Part shown: one piece after another, positions 45,866 to 54,776 of the stretch | Numbering within the stretch: the stretch's first letter is position 1 | Layout of the letters: every line of letters starts with the position of its first letter | DNA from: UBA6927 sp022447855 | GTDB lineage: Bacteria; Chloroflexota; Dehalococcoidia; Lucifugimonadales; UBA6927 | Assembly: GCA_022447855.1 (NCBI GenBank) | Contig: JAKUTX010000001.1 | Location: forward strand, 317,257-381,256 | DNA: 64,000 nucleotides | Direction: 5' to 3' | Position numbers and translations under genes: made by a program | The notes under the pieces: model-generated | The model's database searches: none | Told to the model about the DNA's origin: nothing | The model's input: only the letters and a program-made list of their open reading frames with translations

Positions 45866-46510
45866 TTAATTAGATTTTTGGCTTCTATGATTCTTTAAAA
45901 TCTTCTGAATTTCTAATTGTTGATTTTTTATTTGATCTAGCACTAATTCGGCACGTTGGTATACATTACTAGTTTCTAATATCGTAAGCTTTGTCTTGTT
46001 GGGAATTTGCAAAAAACTTGAGACATACCAGACAAATTCATTAAAATCTTCAGGTAGTTTGGGATCTTTTATCCATCCACCATTTATGGAAACAACATTT
46101 TTTATAAATTCTAAAACTTGAGTCCTAAAATCATCCTCGATTTTTTGATTATAAATAATTTCTTTCGTACAGTCGGAATAATCAGCAATCTCTGCGACAA
46201 GATATGGTCGATCATTTAAAATTTTTAATATCCTAAATCTTTCTTTTGCAGCAACTTCTAAAAAAATTTCTTCCTCCGATCCTGAAAAAGAATGATCAGG
46301 AAAATTCACGATAGTTCCAACATCATAAGGTACTGCAGGAATCCCTACTTCATATCCTTGTCTTATCAAGTTAATACCAAAAATAGAATCTTTGGAGGCG
46401 CAATACTTTAACATTCTTTTGTACCTATCTTCAAAGATTCTTAATGACAATTTACCACCAGGGAAAATTACCGTATTAAGAGTAAATATAGGAATTACTC
46501 GATGATTCAT
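45866..46510 (-). CDS. stand-alone LON N-terminal (substrate-binding) domain protein
   Basis: A 214-residue protein matching the Lon N-terminal PUA-like domain: IPIFTLNTVIFPGGKLSLRIFEDRYKRML, GINLIRQGYEVG, and IVNFPDHSFSG. No AAA or protease domain is present. Stand-alone copies occur widely and their function is unclear. A C-terminal basic helix (QQLEIQKILKNHRSQK) may be a coiled coil. AAGGGC precedes the ATG. Confidence 0.87.
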   Translation of the reverse strand: MNHRVIPIFTLNTVIFPGGKLSLRIFEDRYKRMLKYCASKDSIFGINLIRQGYEVGIPAVPYDVGTIVNFPDHSFSGSEEEIFLEVAAKERFRILKILNDRPYLVAEIADYSDCTKEIIYNQKIEDDFRTQVLEFIKNVVSINGGWIKDPKLPEDFNEFVWYVSSFLQIPNKTKLTILETSNVYQRAELVLDQIKNQQLEIQKILKNHRSQKSN

Positions 46511-46601
46511 AGCCCTTATCCAGGAATTAATTCAAACATAATAACGCAAAAACCAAAAGATTATAACAATACAGATGCAATATTCAGAATTTTGAATTAT
46601 C

Positions 46602-46631
46602 TTGACACAAAAGTGCGGAGGCTGCTACACT
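46602..46631 (+). promoter_or_regulatory. promoter of thrC-NIL-moaD
   Basis: A perfect TTGACA (46602-46607) precedes TACACT (46626-46631) at 18 bp. The leader to the TTG start is about 55 nt. I see no riboswitch or attenuator in it. Confidence 0.5.
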
Positions 46632-46692
46632 CGATCAACAAGGTATTCATGCACAAAATCACTTTAGCCAATCTACCCTGAGGAGTAATTTA

Positions 46693-47919
46693 TTGTCTCA
46701 TGTGAAAAATTTGACTTGCCGCGAATGTGGACACACATACGATGTTCAACCAATCCATGTTTGTGAGTTTTGTTTCGGGCCTTTGGAAGTATCATACGAC
46801 TACAACGCAATTTCGAAAGAACTTACTCGCGATACAATCTCAAATGGTCCAGCAAATATTTGGCGTTATGCACCTTTACTGCCTGTTGACTACGAATTTG
46901 ATGTGGGAATGGATACAGGCATGACTCCATTAACGAAAGCTAACAACCTTGGCAAACTATTGGGATTAAACCAATTATATATAAAAAACGATAGTGTTAA
47001 TCCAACTTTTTCTTTCAAAGATCGTGTCGTTTCTGTAGCTACTGCTAAAGCACTGGAATTTGATTTTGACACTTTAGCCTGTGCCTCAACTGGAAACCTT
47101 GCGGGTTCTGTTTCTGCGCATGGAGCAAAAGCAAAAATGAATACAATGGTTTTCTTTCCTTCTAATCTTGAAAAAGGCAAAATAGTGGGTGCCGGTATTT
47201 ATGGAGCTGAACTATTTGCCGTTAATGGAAATTATGACCAGGTAAACCGACTATGCAGTGAACTAGCTGATAATCATAGATGGGCATTCGTCAACATTAA
47301 CATGAGACCATTTTATTCAGAAGGTAGTAAAACACTAGCATATGAAGTAGTAGAGCAATTAGGTTGGAAAGCTCCAGACAATTGCATAGTCCCAGGAGCA
47401 TCTGGCTCTATGTTTACTAAAATATGGAAAGGGATCAATGAATTATCCAATCTAAACATTATAGATTCCGTAAATACTAAAATGCACCTTGCACAAGCAG
47501 AGGGGTGTTCGCCTATTATTGAAGCATATGATAGGAATTCATTCCATGTGAAAGCTGTCAAACCGGATACTATTGCAAAATCACTAGCGATTGGTAATCC
47601 TCCTGATGGTTTTTATTCACTCAAAGTAATTGAACAATCTTCAGGTTCTGCCACAGCGGCTCCTGAAAAAGAAATTGCAGAATGTATCAAATTGCTGGCA
47701 GAAACCGAAGGGATTTTCACAGAAACTGCTGGGGGAGTTGTAATCTCATCTTTGAGGAAGCTTGCTAAATTGGGCAAATTAGGAAAAGACGAGATTACCG
47801 TCGCTTATATCACAGGAAATGGGTTAAAAACACAAGAAGTAGTTGAAGATTTATTAGAACCTCATCAAATCACTCCCGATTACGAAGACTTCCAAACTAA
47901 TCTAGCTGTTAATTCTTAA
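46693..47919 (+). CDS. thrC: threonine synthase (possible alternative PLP synthase)
   Basis: Fold-type II PLP enzyme of 408 residues. A zinc ribbon (Cys9, Cys12, Cys24, Cys27) leads into the synthase fold. PLP Lys109 is in NPTFSFKDR, and the phosphate loop is seen in ASTGNLAGSVSAHG. Family members make threonine from O-phosphohomoserine. The start is TTG at 46693 with AGGAG at 7 nt. It is followed directly by NIL-domain and MoaD/ThiS genes, which are not part of a threonine pathway but suggest sulfide or thiocarboxylate chemistry, so a role in cysteine or homocysteine synthesis should be considered. That is inference. Confidence 0.88.
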   Translation: MSHVKNLTCRECGHTYDVQPIHVCEFCFGPLEVSYDYNAISKELTRDTISNGPANIWRYAPLLPVDYEFDVGMDTGMTPLTKANNLGKLLGLNQLYIKNDSVNPTFSFKDRVVSVATAKALEFDFDTLACASTGNLAGSVSAHGAKAKMNTMVFFPSNLEKGKIVGAGIYGAELFAVNGNYDQVNRLCSELADNHRWAFVNINMRPFYSEGSKTLAYEVVEQLGWKAPDNCIVPGASGSMFTKIWKGINELSNLNIIDSVNTKMHLAQAEGCSPIIEAYDRNSFHVKAVKPDTIAKSLAIGNPPDGFYSLKVIEQSSGSATAAPEKEIAECIKLLAETEGIFTETAGGVVISSLRKLAKLGKLGKDEITVAYITGNGLKTQEVVEDLLEPHQITPDYEDFQTNLAVNS

Positions 47920-47924
47920 ATCAT

Positions 47925-48179
47925 TTGGATGAAACAATGGTAAAACAAAGATTCATGTTCACATTTCCAATAGAAAAAATTAAAGAGCCAGTAATATATA
48001 ATATTGTTAAAAAATTCGACTTGATCCCAAACATTCGCCGAGCAGACATAACCGATTCGTATAGTTGGATGATCCTAGAAATCGAAGGTCCAAAACCTAC
48101 ACTTGATGAGGCAATTCAGTGGGTCAGAAAAATTGGTGTTGAAGTCAATGAAATGCATGGCGATATGGTCGAGGGATAG
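47925..48179 (+). CDS. NIL-domain protein
   Basis: An 84-residue protein matching the NIL (ferredoxin-like) domain found at the end of MetN transporters and in proteins tied to homocysteine synthesis. The pattern is RFMFTFP.......PVIYNIVKKFDLIPNIRRADI.....WMILEIEG. The start could be 47925 or 47937; the latter gives MVKQRFM. It lies 5 or 17 bp after thrC. A methionine or sulfur-amino-acid sensing or carrier role is inferred from context. Confidence 0.82.
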   Translation: MDETMVKQRFMFTFPIEKIKEPVIYNIVKKFDLIPNIRRADITDSYSWMILEIEGPKPTLDEAIQWVRKIGVEVNEMHGDMVEG

Positions 48180-48215
48180 TATAAACTTAGTGAAATTAAA
48201 AGGAAAGGTTGTCAA

Positions 48216-48494
48216 ATGAGTATTGAGGTCAGAATACCTACTCCATTAAGGAGATTAACAGATGGAAACTCAAAAGTTACGTCTGAAGGTTCAACACTAA
48301 TAGAAGTTGTAAATTCTTTAAATTCACAATTCCCCGGAATTAAAGAAAGGTTATGTGATGAAAACAATGAATTACGTAATTTTGTGAATATATACATCAA
48401 TGGTGAAGATGTACGTTTTTTGGACGGAATAAATAGTTCAATCAAAGATGGAGATGAAATAAGTATTGTTCCTGCAGTTGCAGGAGGGTTTTGA
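48216..48494 (+). CDS. MoaD/ThiS-like sulfur carrier, C-terminus GGF
   Basis: A 92-residue ubiquitin-like protein. The beta-grasp ends with GDEISIVPAVAGGF, like MoaD/ThiS sulfur carriers, which end in Gly-Gly and are adenylated and thiocarboxylated there. Here a Phe92 follows the Gly90-Gly91 pair, so a protease would have to remove it first. That is known for HcyS in Wolinella, where a JAMM metalloprotease exposes Gly-Gly. AAAGGA precedes the ATG. It is the last gene of the thrC-NIL-moaD operon. Confidence 0.85.
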   Translation: MSIEVRIPTPLRRLTDGNSKVTSEGSTLIEVVNSLNSQFPGIKERLCDENNELRNFVNIYINGEDVRFLDGINSSIKDGDEISIVPAVAGGF

Positions 48495-48505
48495 AAATAA
48501 AACCT
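48485..48505. terminator. possible bidirectional terminator hairpin
   Basis: AGGGTTTT and AAAACCT flank a 6-nt loop (one bulged G) between the convergent moaD-like and tgt genes, overlapping the moaD-like stop codon. The T- and A-rich arms would serve as a U-tract in either direction. It is weak. Confidence 0.3.
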
Positions 48506-48507
48506 GC

Positions 48508-49677
48508 TTATCTCAATACACGCGAGTTTTCCCACTTCAATTTCTGCTCTCTACGTGTATGCTCATCCGGAGGGATAAAACGTTCGTGAAATTCTTTCCT
48601 GAATGTTTGAAATTTCCCAATTTCAATAGAATTCCTAATCTTCTCCATCAATCGGACCAAAAATCTTAGATTGTGAATTGAACCCAATCTATAAGCTAAT
48701 AATTCTTTTGCTTTAAAAAGATGATGGACGTATGAAGCTGAAAACGTTTGACACGTATAGCAATCACATTTCTCTTCAATTGGACTGTCGAGTGACTTAA
48801 ATTTCGAATTAAAAATATTCTTCCTGCCATCAAGAGAAAAAAATGCACCATTTCTAGCAATCCTGGTAGGCAAAACACAATCAAACATGTCCACGCCAGA
48901 AGCAACAGACTCTACAAGATCCTCAGGAGAGCCAACACCCATTAAATATCTAGGGGAATTCAAAGGAAGCATACTCACTGTATCCTGCGTAAGTGAATAA
49001 AGTTGCTCTTTTGACTCTCCAACACTCAAACCACCTATCGCATATCCTGGAAAATCTAGTGATGTCAGAAATTCAACTGACTTCGATCTAAGATCTTTGA
49101 ACATTCCTCCTTGTACAATCCCAAAAAGTAATTGTTCGCTATTTTTCGTCTGAGCGTTGATTGATCTTAAAGCCCATGAATTAGTAAGTTCTAAAGATTC
49201 TTCTACGGCTAGTTTGCCCGCAGCTGGAAATTCACATACGTCAATGGGCATAATGATGTCAGAACCTAAAGATTCTTGGTAACTAACCACATTTTCAGGA
49301 GTGAAATTATGCAAACTTCCATCTAAATGAGACTTAAATAAAATACCATCTGGAGTAATCTTCCTTAAGGAAGACAGACTATAACCTTGAAATCCTCCAC
49401 TATCTGTCAAAATAGGCCTATCCCATGACATAAAAGAATGTAATCCACCAAATTCTCTAATTAAATCGACTCCAGGGCGAAGGTACAAATGATATGTATT
49501 GGACAAAATAATTTCGGCACCTATCAATAAAACATCATCAGGTGTCAATGATTTCACAGATGCTTGTGTTCCCACGGGCATAAAAGCAGGAGTTTCAAAA
49601 TCTCCATGCTTGGTATGAACAATACCTGTTCTAGCCAAGCCATCTTTTGACTGAATAGTGAAAAAATCAGAAGCCAC
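48508..49677 (-). CDS. tgt: queuine tRNA-ribosyltransferase
   Basis: Exchanges guanine 34 for preQ1 in tRNAs with GUN anticodons. The 389-residue protein has LTDSGGFQGYSL, FKSHLDGSLHNFTPE, GIVQGGMF, IGGLSVGES, the nucleophile Asp in GVDMFDCVLPTR, and the zinc site CDCYTC...HH. The start is GTG at 49677, overlapping the previous stop (TAGTG) with AAGGGGAA upstream, suggesting coupling. No queuosine-precursor genes are nearby. Confidence 0.95.
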   Translation of the reverse strand: MASDFFTIQSKDGLARTGIVHTKHGDFETPAFMPVGTQASVKSLTPDDVLLIGAEIILSNTYHLYLRPGVDLIREFGGLHSFMSWDRPILTDSGGFQGYSLSSLRKITPDGILFKSHLDGSLHNFTPENVVSYQESLGSDIIMPIDVCEFPAAGKLAVEESLELTNSWALRSINAQTKNSEQLLFGIVQGGMFKDLRSKSVEFLTSLDFPGYAIGGLSVGESKEQLYSLTQDTVSMLPLNSPRYLMGVGSPEDLVESVASGVDMFDCVLPTRIARNGAFFSLDGRKNIFNSKFKSLDSPIEEKCDCYTCQTFSASYVHHLFKAKELLAYRLGSIHNLRFLVRLMEKIRNSIEIGKFQTFRKEFHERFIPPDEHTRREQKLKWENSRVLR

Positions 49678-50654
49678 TAATTCCCCTTATGTTTTGTAAG
49701 CAAATCTGTACAGCTATATAACGCACTAATATAGGGGGTTTTTATATTTAGAATCTCGCCCAATTCCTCTACTGATCCAAGCATCGCCTCTAACTCAATC
49801 GGTCTTCCACTTTCTAAATCCTGCAACATTGAAGTCTTGTGGTGTCCCACAGATTTCACACCTTCAATACGTTTTTCTATACTTATTGGTATTCGGATAC
49901 CTAATTCATTAGCAATTTTTGTAGCTTCTAACATAGCAGAACGTGCTATATCTACAATTCCTTCATGAGTTGCCATGTCATATAGAGTCGACCTAGTAAT
50001 AACACTAAGTGGATTAAATGCAAGGTTGCCTAAGAGTTTTACCCATATTTCTTGCCTAATATTTTTGTTTACTCTAGCACGCATACCAGCAACAGAAATT
50101 GCTTCAGCAATAGAATTTACGCGAAATGAATCTGACCCATCAAGTTCTCCTAATGTAAATCTATCACCCTCTTGAAACCTTATTATTCCAGGTTGGTCAA
50201 TAATCGTTGCCAAATAAACAACACTGCCAATAATTCTCGAAGGATCCAGAATCTTGGAAATTTTTCCATCGGGATCCAATCTTTCAATATTTCTGCCTTC
50301 ATATTCTCCTCCATGATTCATAAAATACCACCACGGAAGCCCATTTTGGGCAGTAACAACAGTAGTATCTGAACCAAGTAGTGAATCTAATTGACTTGGC
50401 ACATATGACGACAAACTATGTGCCTTCAAAGTCAAGAAAACAAGATCTACGGGCCCAATCTCACTAGAATTAGAAAAGGCATTTACATCGACTGTAAAGG
50501 TTTCACCACCTCTATCAATGATTTTCAAACCATTCTTTTTCATGGCGTCTAAATGGGGGCCACGAGCAATAAAATAAACGTCAAAACCTGCCTGGACTAA
50601 CTTCGCCCCCAAATATGCTCCGATCGCGCCAGCTCCAGCAATTGCAATTTTCAT
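49677..50654 (-). CDS. 2-dehydropantoate 2-reductase-like (PanE/ApbA)
   Basis: NADPH-dependent reductase of 325 residues with the Rossmann motif IAGAGAIGAYLGAKL, LTLKAHSL, AQNGLPWW, and the C-terminal KLLGNLAFNPLSVITRSTL helix containing the conserved Lys and Asn. Ketopantoate reduction in CoA synthesis is the canonical role, but the family has several paralogues with other oxo-acid substrates. AGAGGAA precedes the ATG. It sits between the acyl-CoA synthetase and tgt genes. Confidence 0.87.
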   Translation of the reverse strand: MKIAIAGAGAIGAYLGAKLVQAGFDVYFIARGPHLDAMKKNGLKIIDRGGETFTVDVNAFSNSSEIGPVDLVFLTLKAHSLSSYVPSQLDSLLGSDTTVVTAQNGLPWWYFMNHGGEYEGRNIERLDPDGKISKILDPSRIIGSVVYLATIIDQPGIIRFQEGDRFTLGELDGSDSFRVNSIAEAISVAGMRARVNKNIRQEIWVKLLGNLAFNPLSVITRSTLYDMATHEGIVDIARSAMLEATKIANELGIRIPISIEKRIEGVKSVGHHKTSMLQDLESGRPIELEAMLGSVEELGEILNIKTPYISALYSCTDLLTKHKGN

Positions 50655-50662
50655 GAATTCCT

Positions 50663-52165
50663 CTAATTCTGATTAAAATGTTCCGCCACCATGCGACGCT
50701 GCAGTTTCCCACTTGCTGTCTTAGGTATCTCACTAACCACATGAATAATTCTCGGAATTTTGAAAGGCGCCAAACGCGTTCGGCAAAAGTCCCTAAGTTC
50801 AGCAGTAGAAATATCCTCAGAGAGCAAAACAGCGGCATTAACATCTTCTCCGTGTACATCACTAGGAACTGCAAATGCAACTGCTTCCTCAACAGAAGGA
50901 TGAGACATTAATACTTCATCAATCTCCCTAGGAGCAATTTTTTCACCCGAGCGATTAATTAATTCCTTTATCCTTCCAGTCAATGTTAAATACCCTAAAT
51001 CATCAATAAACCCTTGATCACCTGTCCTAAACCACCCAATAGTATATGAATCCAAATTAGCCTGAGGATTAGATTCATATCCAGAAACTACATTTGAACC
51101 TTTAATAACTATTTCACCGATTTCTCCTACATCTAACATAACACCTTGATCATTCATTATTGAAATTTCGACTCCAGTACTCTTACCAACAGTGCCCGAT
51201 TTCCTAATTCCAGGAGGTAGAGGATTTGATGCCATTTGATGCGCAGCCTCTGTCATACCATATGCTTCAAGAACTGGAACTTGAAATAAGTTTTCTAAAT
51301 CATTCATTAAAGTTGGAGCAAGAGAAGAACTACAAGATCTAATAAATCGTAATGCAGGATTTTTCTCAACATCACCTGATCGTCTCTTCGCTCGGTTAAC
51401 TAATGCATTATGCATAGATGGTACAGCAGTAAACCAAGACACCTTATATTTTGTAGAGATTTCCCAAAATTTTAATGCATCAAATCTATCAGGAATAATC
51501 ACAGTCCCACCAGTACCAAGAGTTGTCAAAAGCGAAGCAACTATTCCATGAACATGAAATAAGGGCATTACACACAATGTAATATCTTGAGATGTTAATT
51601 GATATGACTCCGAAATGTTCTGAACTGATGATGCCAAATTAGCGTGGGTCAATGGAACCCTTTTGGGGCGACTTGTAGTTCCACTAGTGTGTAAAACAAG
51701 AGCAACGTCATCCGAATCGGCTAATTTATATTCAGATTTTGGAAATAAATGTGAATGTGGAAATAAATTTAAGTTACCATTCGAGTCAATACTTGAAGAA
51801 AGAATAAGTATGTCACTAGAGCAAGCTTCGCGCGCATATTCAGCACCTTCTTCCGGAACTATTATTGCCTTAGCACCTGTATCATCAAGATAGAATTCAA
51901 ACTCTTCTTTTGTATAGGCAGGATTTAAAGGACAAGCAGTCGCAATAGAAGAAACAGAAAGAAATAATGTAATCATTTCCAAACCATTGGGTAAAACTAT
52001 TGCAACACGATCTCCCTTCGATATCCCCCAATCAGATAATTGATGAGCTAATATTTCAACTTTATTTCGGAGACAAGCGTAATCAATTGTACTTCCGTTT
52101 GGATCAACAACTGCCAAATCAGTTGGATTACCAGATTCTAATAAACTAGAAATTGTAATTCCCAT
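50663..52165 (-). CDS. AMP-dependent acyl-CoA synthetase/ligase
   Basis: ANL-family enzyme of 500 residues that activates a carboxylic acid to acyl-AMP and then acyl-CoA. The nucleotide loop is LHTSGTTSRPKR, followed by YGMTEAAHQMASNPLPP, WFRTGDQGFIDDLGYL, and the catalytic Lys in IPKTASGKLQRR. The sequence resembles oxalyl-/malonyl- or medium-chain ligases, but specificity cannot be read. AGGGAAC precedes the ATG. panE-like follows after 8 bp. Confidence 0.9.
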   Translation of the reverse strand: MGITISSLLESGNPTDLAVVDPNGSTIDYACLRNKVEILAHQLSDWGISKGDRVAIVLPNGLEMITLFLSVSSIATACPLNPAYTKEEFEFYLDDTGAKAIIVPEEGAEYAREACSSDILILSSSIDSNGNLNLFPHSHLFPKSEYKLADSDDVALVLHTSGTTSRPKRVPLTHANLASSVQNISESYQLTSQDITLCVMPLFHVHGIVASLLTTLGTGGTVIIPDRFDALKFWEISTKYKVSWFTAVPSMHNALVNRAKRRSGDVEKNPALRFIRSCSSSLAPTLMNDLENLFQVPVLEAYGMTEAAHQMASNPLPPGIRKSGTVGKSTGVEISIMNDQGVMLDVGEIGEIVIKGSNVVSGYESNPQANLDSYTIGWFRTGDQGFIDDLGYLTLTGRIKELINRSGEKIAPREIDEVLMSHPSVEEAVAFAVPSDVHGEDVNAAVLLSEDISTAELRDFCRTRLAPFKIPRIIHVVSEIPKTASGKLQRRMVAEHFNQN

Positions 52166-52259
52166 TAAGTTCCCTTTCGAATACTTTTTATATATAACTA
52201 CTCTAAAATTTTATCGTATACATGAATCTTTTCATAATATATTTCTCCAAAAATAATCA

Positions 52260-53102
52260 TTAAGAAAAATTAAACCCATCCCAAACTAACTTAATTCCTA
52301 ATGAAAACAACAAAATCATTAAAATAGGAATAATCCATTTGCCTTGTATCCTAGAAACTACTTTAACTCCTATTTGGCCACCTATTATAAATCCTATAGC
52401 CCCAAATGTGAAAATAGGATACCAATCAATATGTCCCAAAACCCCGTGTGTGACAGCACCAATCAAAGTATAAAAAGCTGTTGCAAAAACTGAGGTAGCG
52501 ACTGCAACTTTTACTGGAAATGAAAATGCATAAACAAGAATTGGAGTACGAACAAATCCAGCACCAACCCCAAAAAAGCTCGCACAAAATCCAATAATAA
52601 AATTAAAGATTACCGCAATTGATTCACTGAATTTATAAGTGAAGGTTTCACCCTGCTTGGTAACAATACTTCTTCCCCTCAACAGAACCCAAGGTTGTGT
52701 CCAAATTCTTGAGCTAGCGCTTAGTTTTGACCCAGAACCAGGCCTTAATGCCTTAAATATTGAATATATAGACAAACTCAACAAAACAAACCCAAAAATA
52801 ATCCTAAAACTATTTGGGTCTGTGGCTTTAACAGCAAAAGGAGCAATAACAGAACCAGGAATTGCGGAAACAGCAAATAATAATGCACTTCTACGATCTG
52901 CGAATCCTTCTTTAATATAAGAAAAGGCTGCAGCTGAGGTATTAACAGCAACCAATGCTAAAGAGGTTCCAGCCACTTCTTCAGGACTCAATTTAAACAA
53001 AATCAATAATATTGGACTGGCAATAAAACCTCCTCCAGCACCAACCAAAACACCACAAAACCCTGAGACTAGACCCACAGAAAATATCAAAAGCAATTCC
53101 AT
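52260..53102 (-). CDS. TauE/SafE family anion transporter
   Basis: Integral membrane protein of 280 residues with about eight hydrophobic segments in two repeats, each holding a Gly-rich motif (GFCGVLVGAGGGFIASP and FCASFFGVGAGFVRTPI), which define TauE/SafE (DUF81). Family members export sulfite, sulfoacetate or similar organosulfur anions, or import sulfonates. The substrate is not clear here. It lies 6 bp from aroKB and may share its transcript. Confidence 0.9.
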   Translation of the reverse strand: MELLLIFSVGLVSGFCGVLVGAGGGFIASPILLILFKLSPEEVAGTSLALVAVNTSAAAFSYIKEGFADRRSALLFAVSAIPGSVIAPFAVKATDPNSFRIIFGFVLLSLSIYSIFKALRPGSGSKLSASSRIWTQPWVLLRGRSIVTKQGETFTYKFSESIAVIFNFIIGFCASFFGVGAGFVRTPILVYAFSFPVKVAVATSVFATAFYTLIGAVTHGVLGHIDWYPIFTFGAIGFIIGGQIGVKVVSRIQGKWIIPILMILLFSLGIKLVWDGFNFS

Positions 53103-53108
53103 AAATTA

Positions 53109-54764
53109 TCAACTCCTAAGATCGTTGATAATTTCTGATACTAAGTTTGAATCTACCTCATTATCTACCACTGCATTACCTAGACCACTAAGTAAAACCC
53201 AATTGATTTGCTTATCTTTACTTTTTTTGTCAGACAACATTGCTCGTTGAATTTCATCTACCTCGAGCCCGGAAAACTTTACCGGAAGACCCATCATTTT
53301 CTGAAGGGAGATTTGTCTCTTAACCTCATCCTTTGTTAACAATCCTTTTCGCATACTAATATTTGCAGCAGCAACCATCCCAATACTGACTGCCTCTCCA
53401 TGCAAATACCTACTAAATCCACCAGCAAATTCAATTGCATGACCAATCGTATGGCCATAATTCAACAAAATACGTTTCCCCAAAGTTTCGTGTTCATCCA
53501 AAGAAACAATTTCTGATTTGATTGCAATACTTCGTTTTACTATTTCAGTTGTAATTTCTCTTTCAAGATTCATTAATGCTGGCGCATTTCTTTCAAAATC
53601 AAACACTAATTCTTTGTCTAAAATAAACCCGTGTTTAATTGCCTCTGCCCAGCCAGCAGATAAATGCCTTTTGGGCAAATCAATTAAGGTCTTAACATCT
53701 ACAATTACAAATTTTGGTTGATGGAATGAACCAACTAAATTTTTACCATGTGGCATATCAACTGCAGTTTTACCACCTATGGAAGCATCCATCATCGCCA
53801 GCATACTTGTTGGAACCTGAATAAATGGCATTCCCCTTAAATAAGTAGCAGCAACAAATCCACTAATATCACCAACCACACCTCCTCCAACCGCAATTAT
53901 TGGATTGTTTCTTTCAGCATGAAATGATCCAAGCCATCCGTATAAATCCGAAGCAACTTGCAAAGTTTTACTAGTCTCACCAGGATGAATAGATCTTACT
54001 TCGACTGAAATACCAGAATCCTGTAAAGATCTCTCAGCAATTTCGGCGAATTTCTTTGTTCCGTCGTCACAAATAATAAAAGCTTGATTTGAAGAGCTAA
54101 TTGATTTTAATCTACTTCCAATAGAGGAAAGAATATCCCAACCTACCCAAATTGGACAATCACCAGAAGAAGTTCTAACCACCGAAGAAAGCAACGAATC
54201 CTCTGCAAATCTTGATCCATTATCAAGTAATCTATAAGCGCGTTCAACTTCTTCTGAAACTTGGCCAATGGATAAACAGTCAGTGTGTACTGTCCAATGA
54301 GCTTTAGCATACATGTGCTGTCTTCTTTGTTTCAAATCCTTAATGTTTTCAAGAGTATATCCAGCTGAAAGCATAGGACGATGAGTAGCGTTGGTATCAT
54401 TAGAATATTGTTTTTCTAATCTTGAACAAATCGTTTCTGGAGTGGTTTCCAAACATATGATTGTCCCTGTACTATTCATAATTTGATGATTTTGATCTTT
54501 TTCAACAATCCCACCACCCGTTGAAATAACTTGGTTGTCACTAGCTGAGATTTTGGCCAAAATCTCAGTCTCGATTTGTCGGAAAGTCACTTCTCCCTTA
54601 ACAGAGAAAATTTCTTCAATAGACATGTTGGCAAATTTTGAGATTTCAATGTCCAGATCTACAAATGATCTTTGCATTTTAGCTGCAACATATTTACCTA
54701 CATCAGTTTTGCCTGAGCCCGAAAACCCTGTTAGAAAGATATTTGAATTCAAACTACCCCTCAC
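53109..54764 (-). CDS. aroKB: bifunctional shikimate kinase/3-dehydroquinate synthase
   Basis: Fusion of two shikimate-pathway enzymes, 551 residues. The N-terminal part (1-170) is shikimate kinase with P-loop GFSGSGKT at 13-20 and the shikimate-binding DLD and GGG motifs. From about 190 on it is 3-dehydroquinate synthase, with AVGGGVVGDISGFVAATYLRG, the PTSMLAMMDASIGGKTAVD motif, and zinc ligands in the KHG and NYGHTIGHA segments. The start is GTG at 54764 or, with a better SD (GAGGGG), TTG at 54752. aroE lies upstream. Confidence 0.95.
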   Translation of the reverse strand: MRGSLNSNIFLTGFSGSGKTDVGKYVAAKMQRSFVDLDIEISKFANMSIEEIFSVKGEVTFRQIETEILAKISASDNQVISTGGGIVEKDQNHQIMNSTGTIICLETTPETICSRLEKQYSNDTNATHRPMLSAGYTLENIKDLKQRRQHMYAKAHWTVHTDCLSIGQVSEEVERAYRLLDNGSRFAEDSLLSSVVRTSSGDCPIWVGWDILSSIGSRLKSISSSNQAFIICDDGTKKFAEIAERSLQDSGISVEVRSIHPGETSKTLQVASDLYGWLGSFHAERNNPIIAVGGGVVGDISGFVAATYLRGMPFIQVPTSMLAMMDASIGGKTAVDMPHGKNLVGSFHQPKFVIVDVKTLIDLPKRHLSAGWAEAIKHGFILDKELVFDFERNAPALMNLEREITTEIVKRSIAIKSEIVSLDEHETLGKRILLNYGHTIGHAIEFAGGFSRYLHGEAVSIGMVAAANISMRKGLLTKDEVKRQISLQKMMGLPVKFSGLEVDEIQRAMLSDKKSKDKQINWVLLSGLGNAVVDNEVDSNLVSEIINDLRS

Positions 54765-54776
54765 ATATTTTTAAAA

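Noticed and set aside
48216..48494. MoaD for molybdopterin synthesis
   Set aside because: No moaE or other molybdopterin gene adjoins it; the thrC and NIL neighbours and the GGF end point to sulfur amino acid chemistry, though a molybdopterin role is not excluded.
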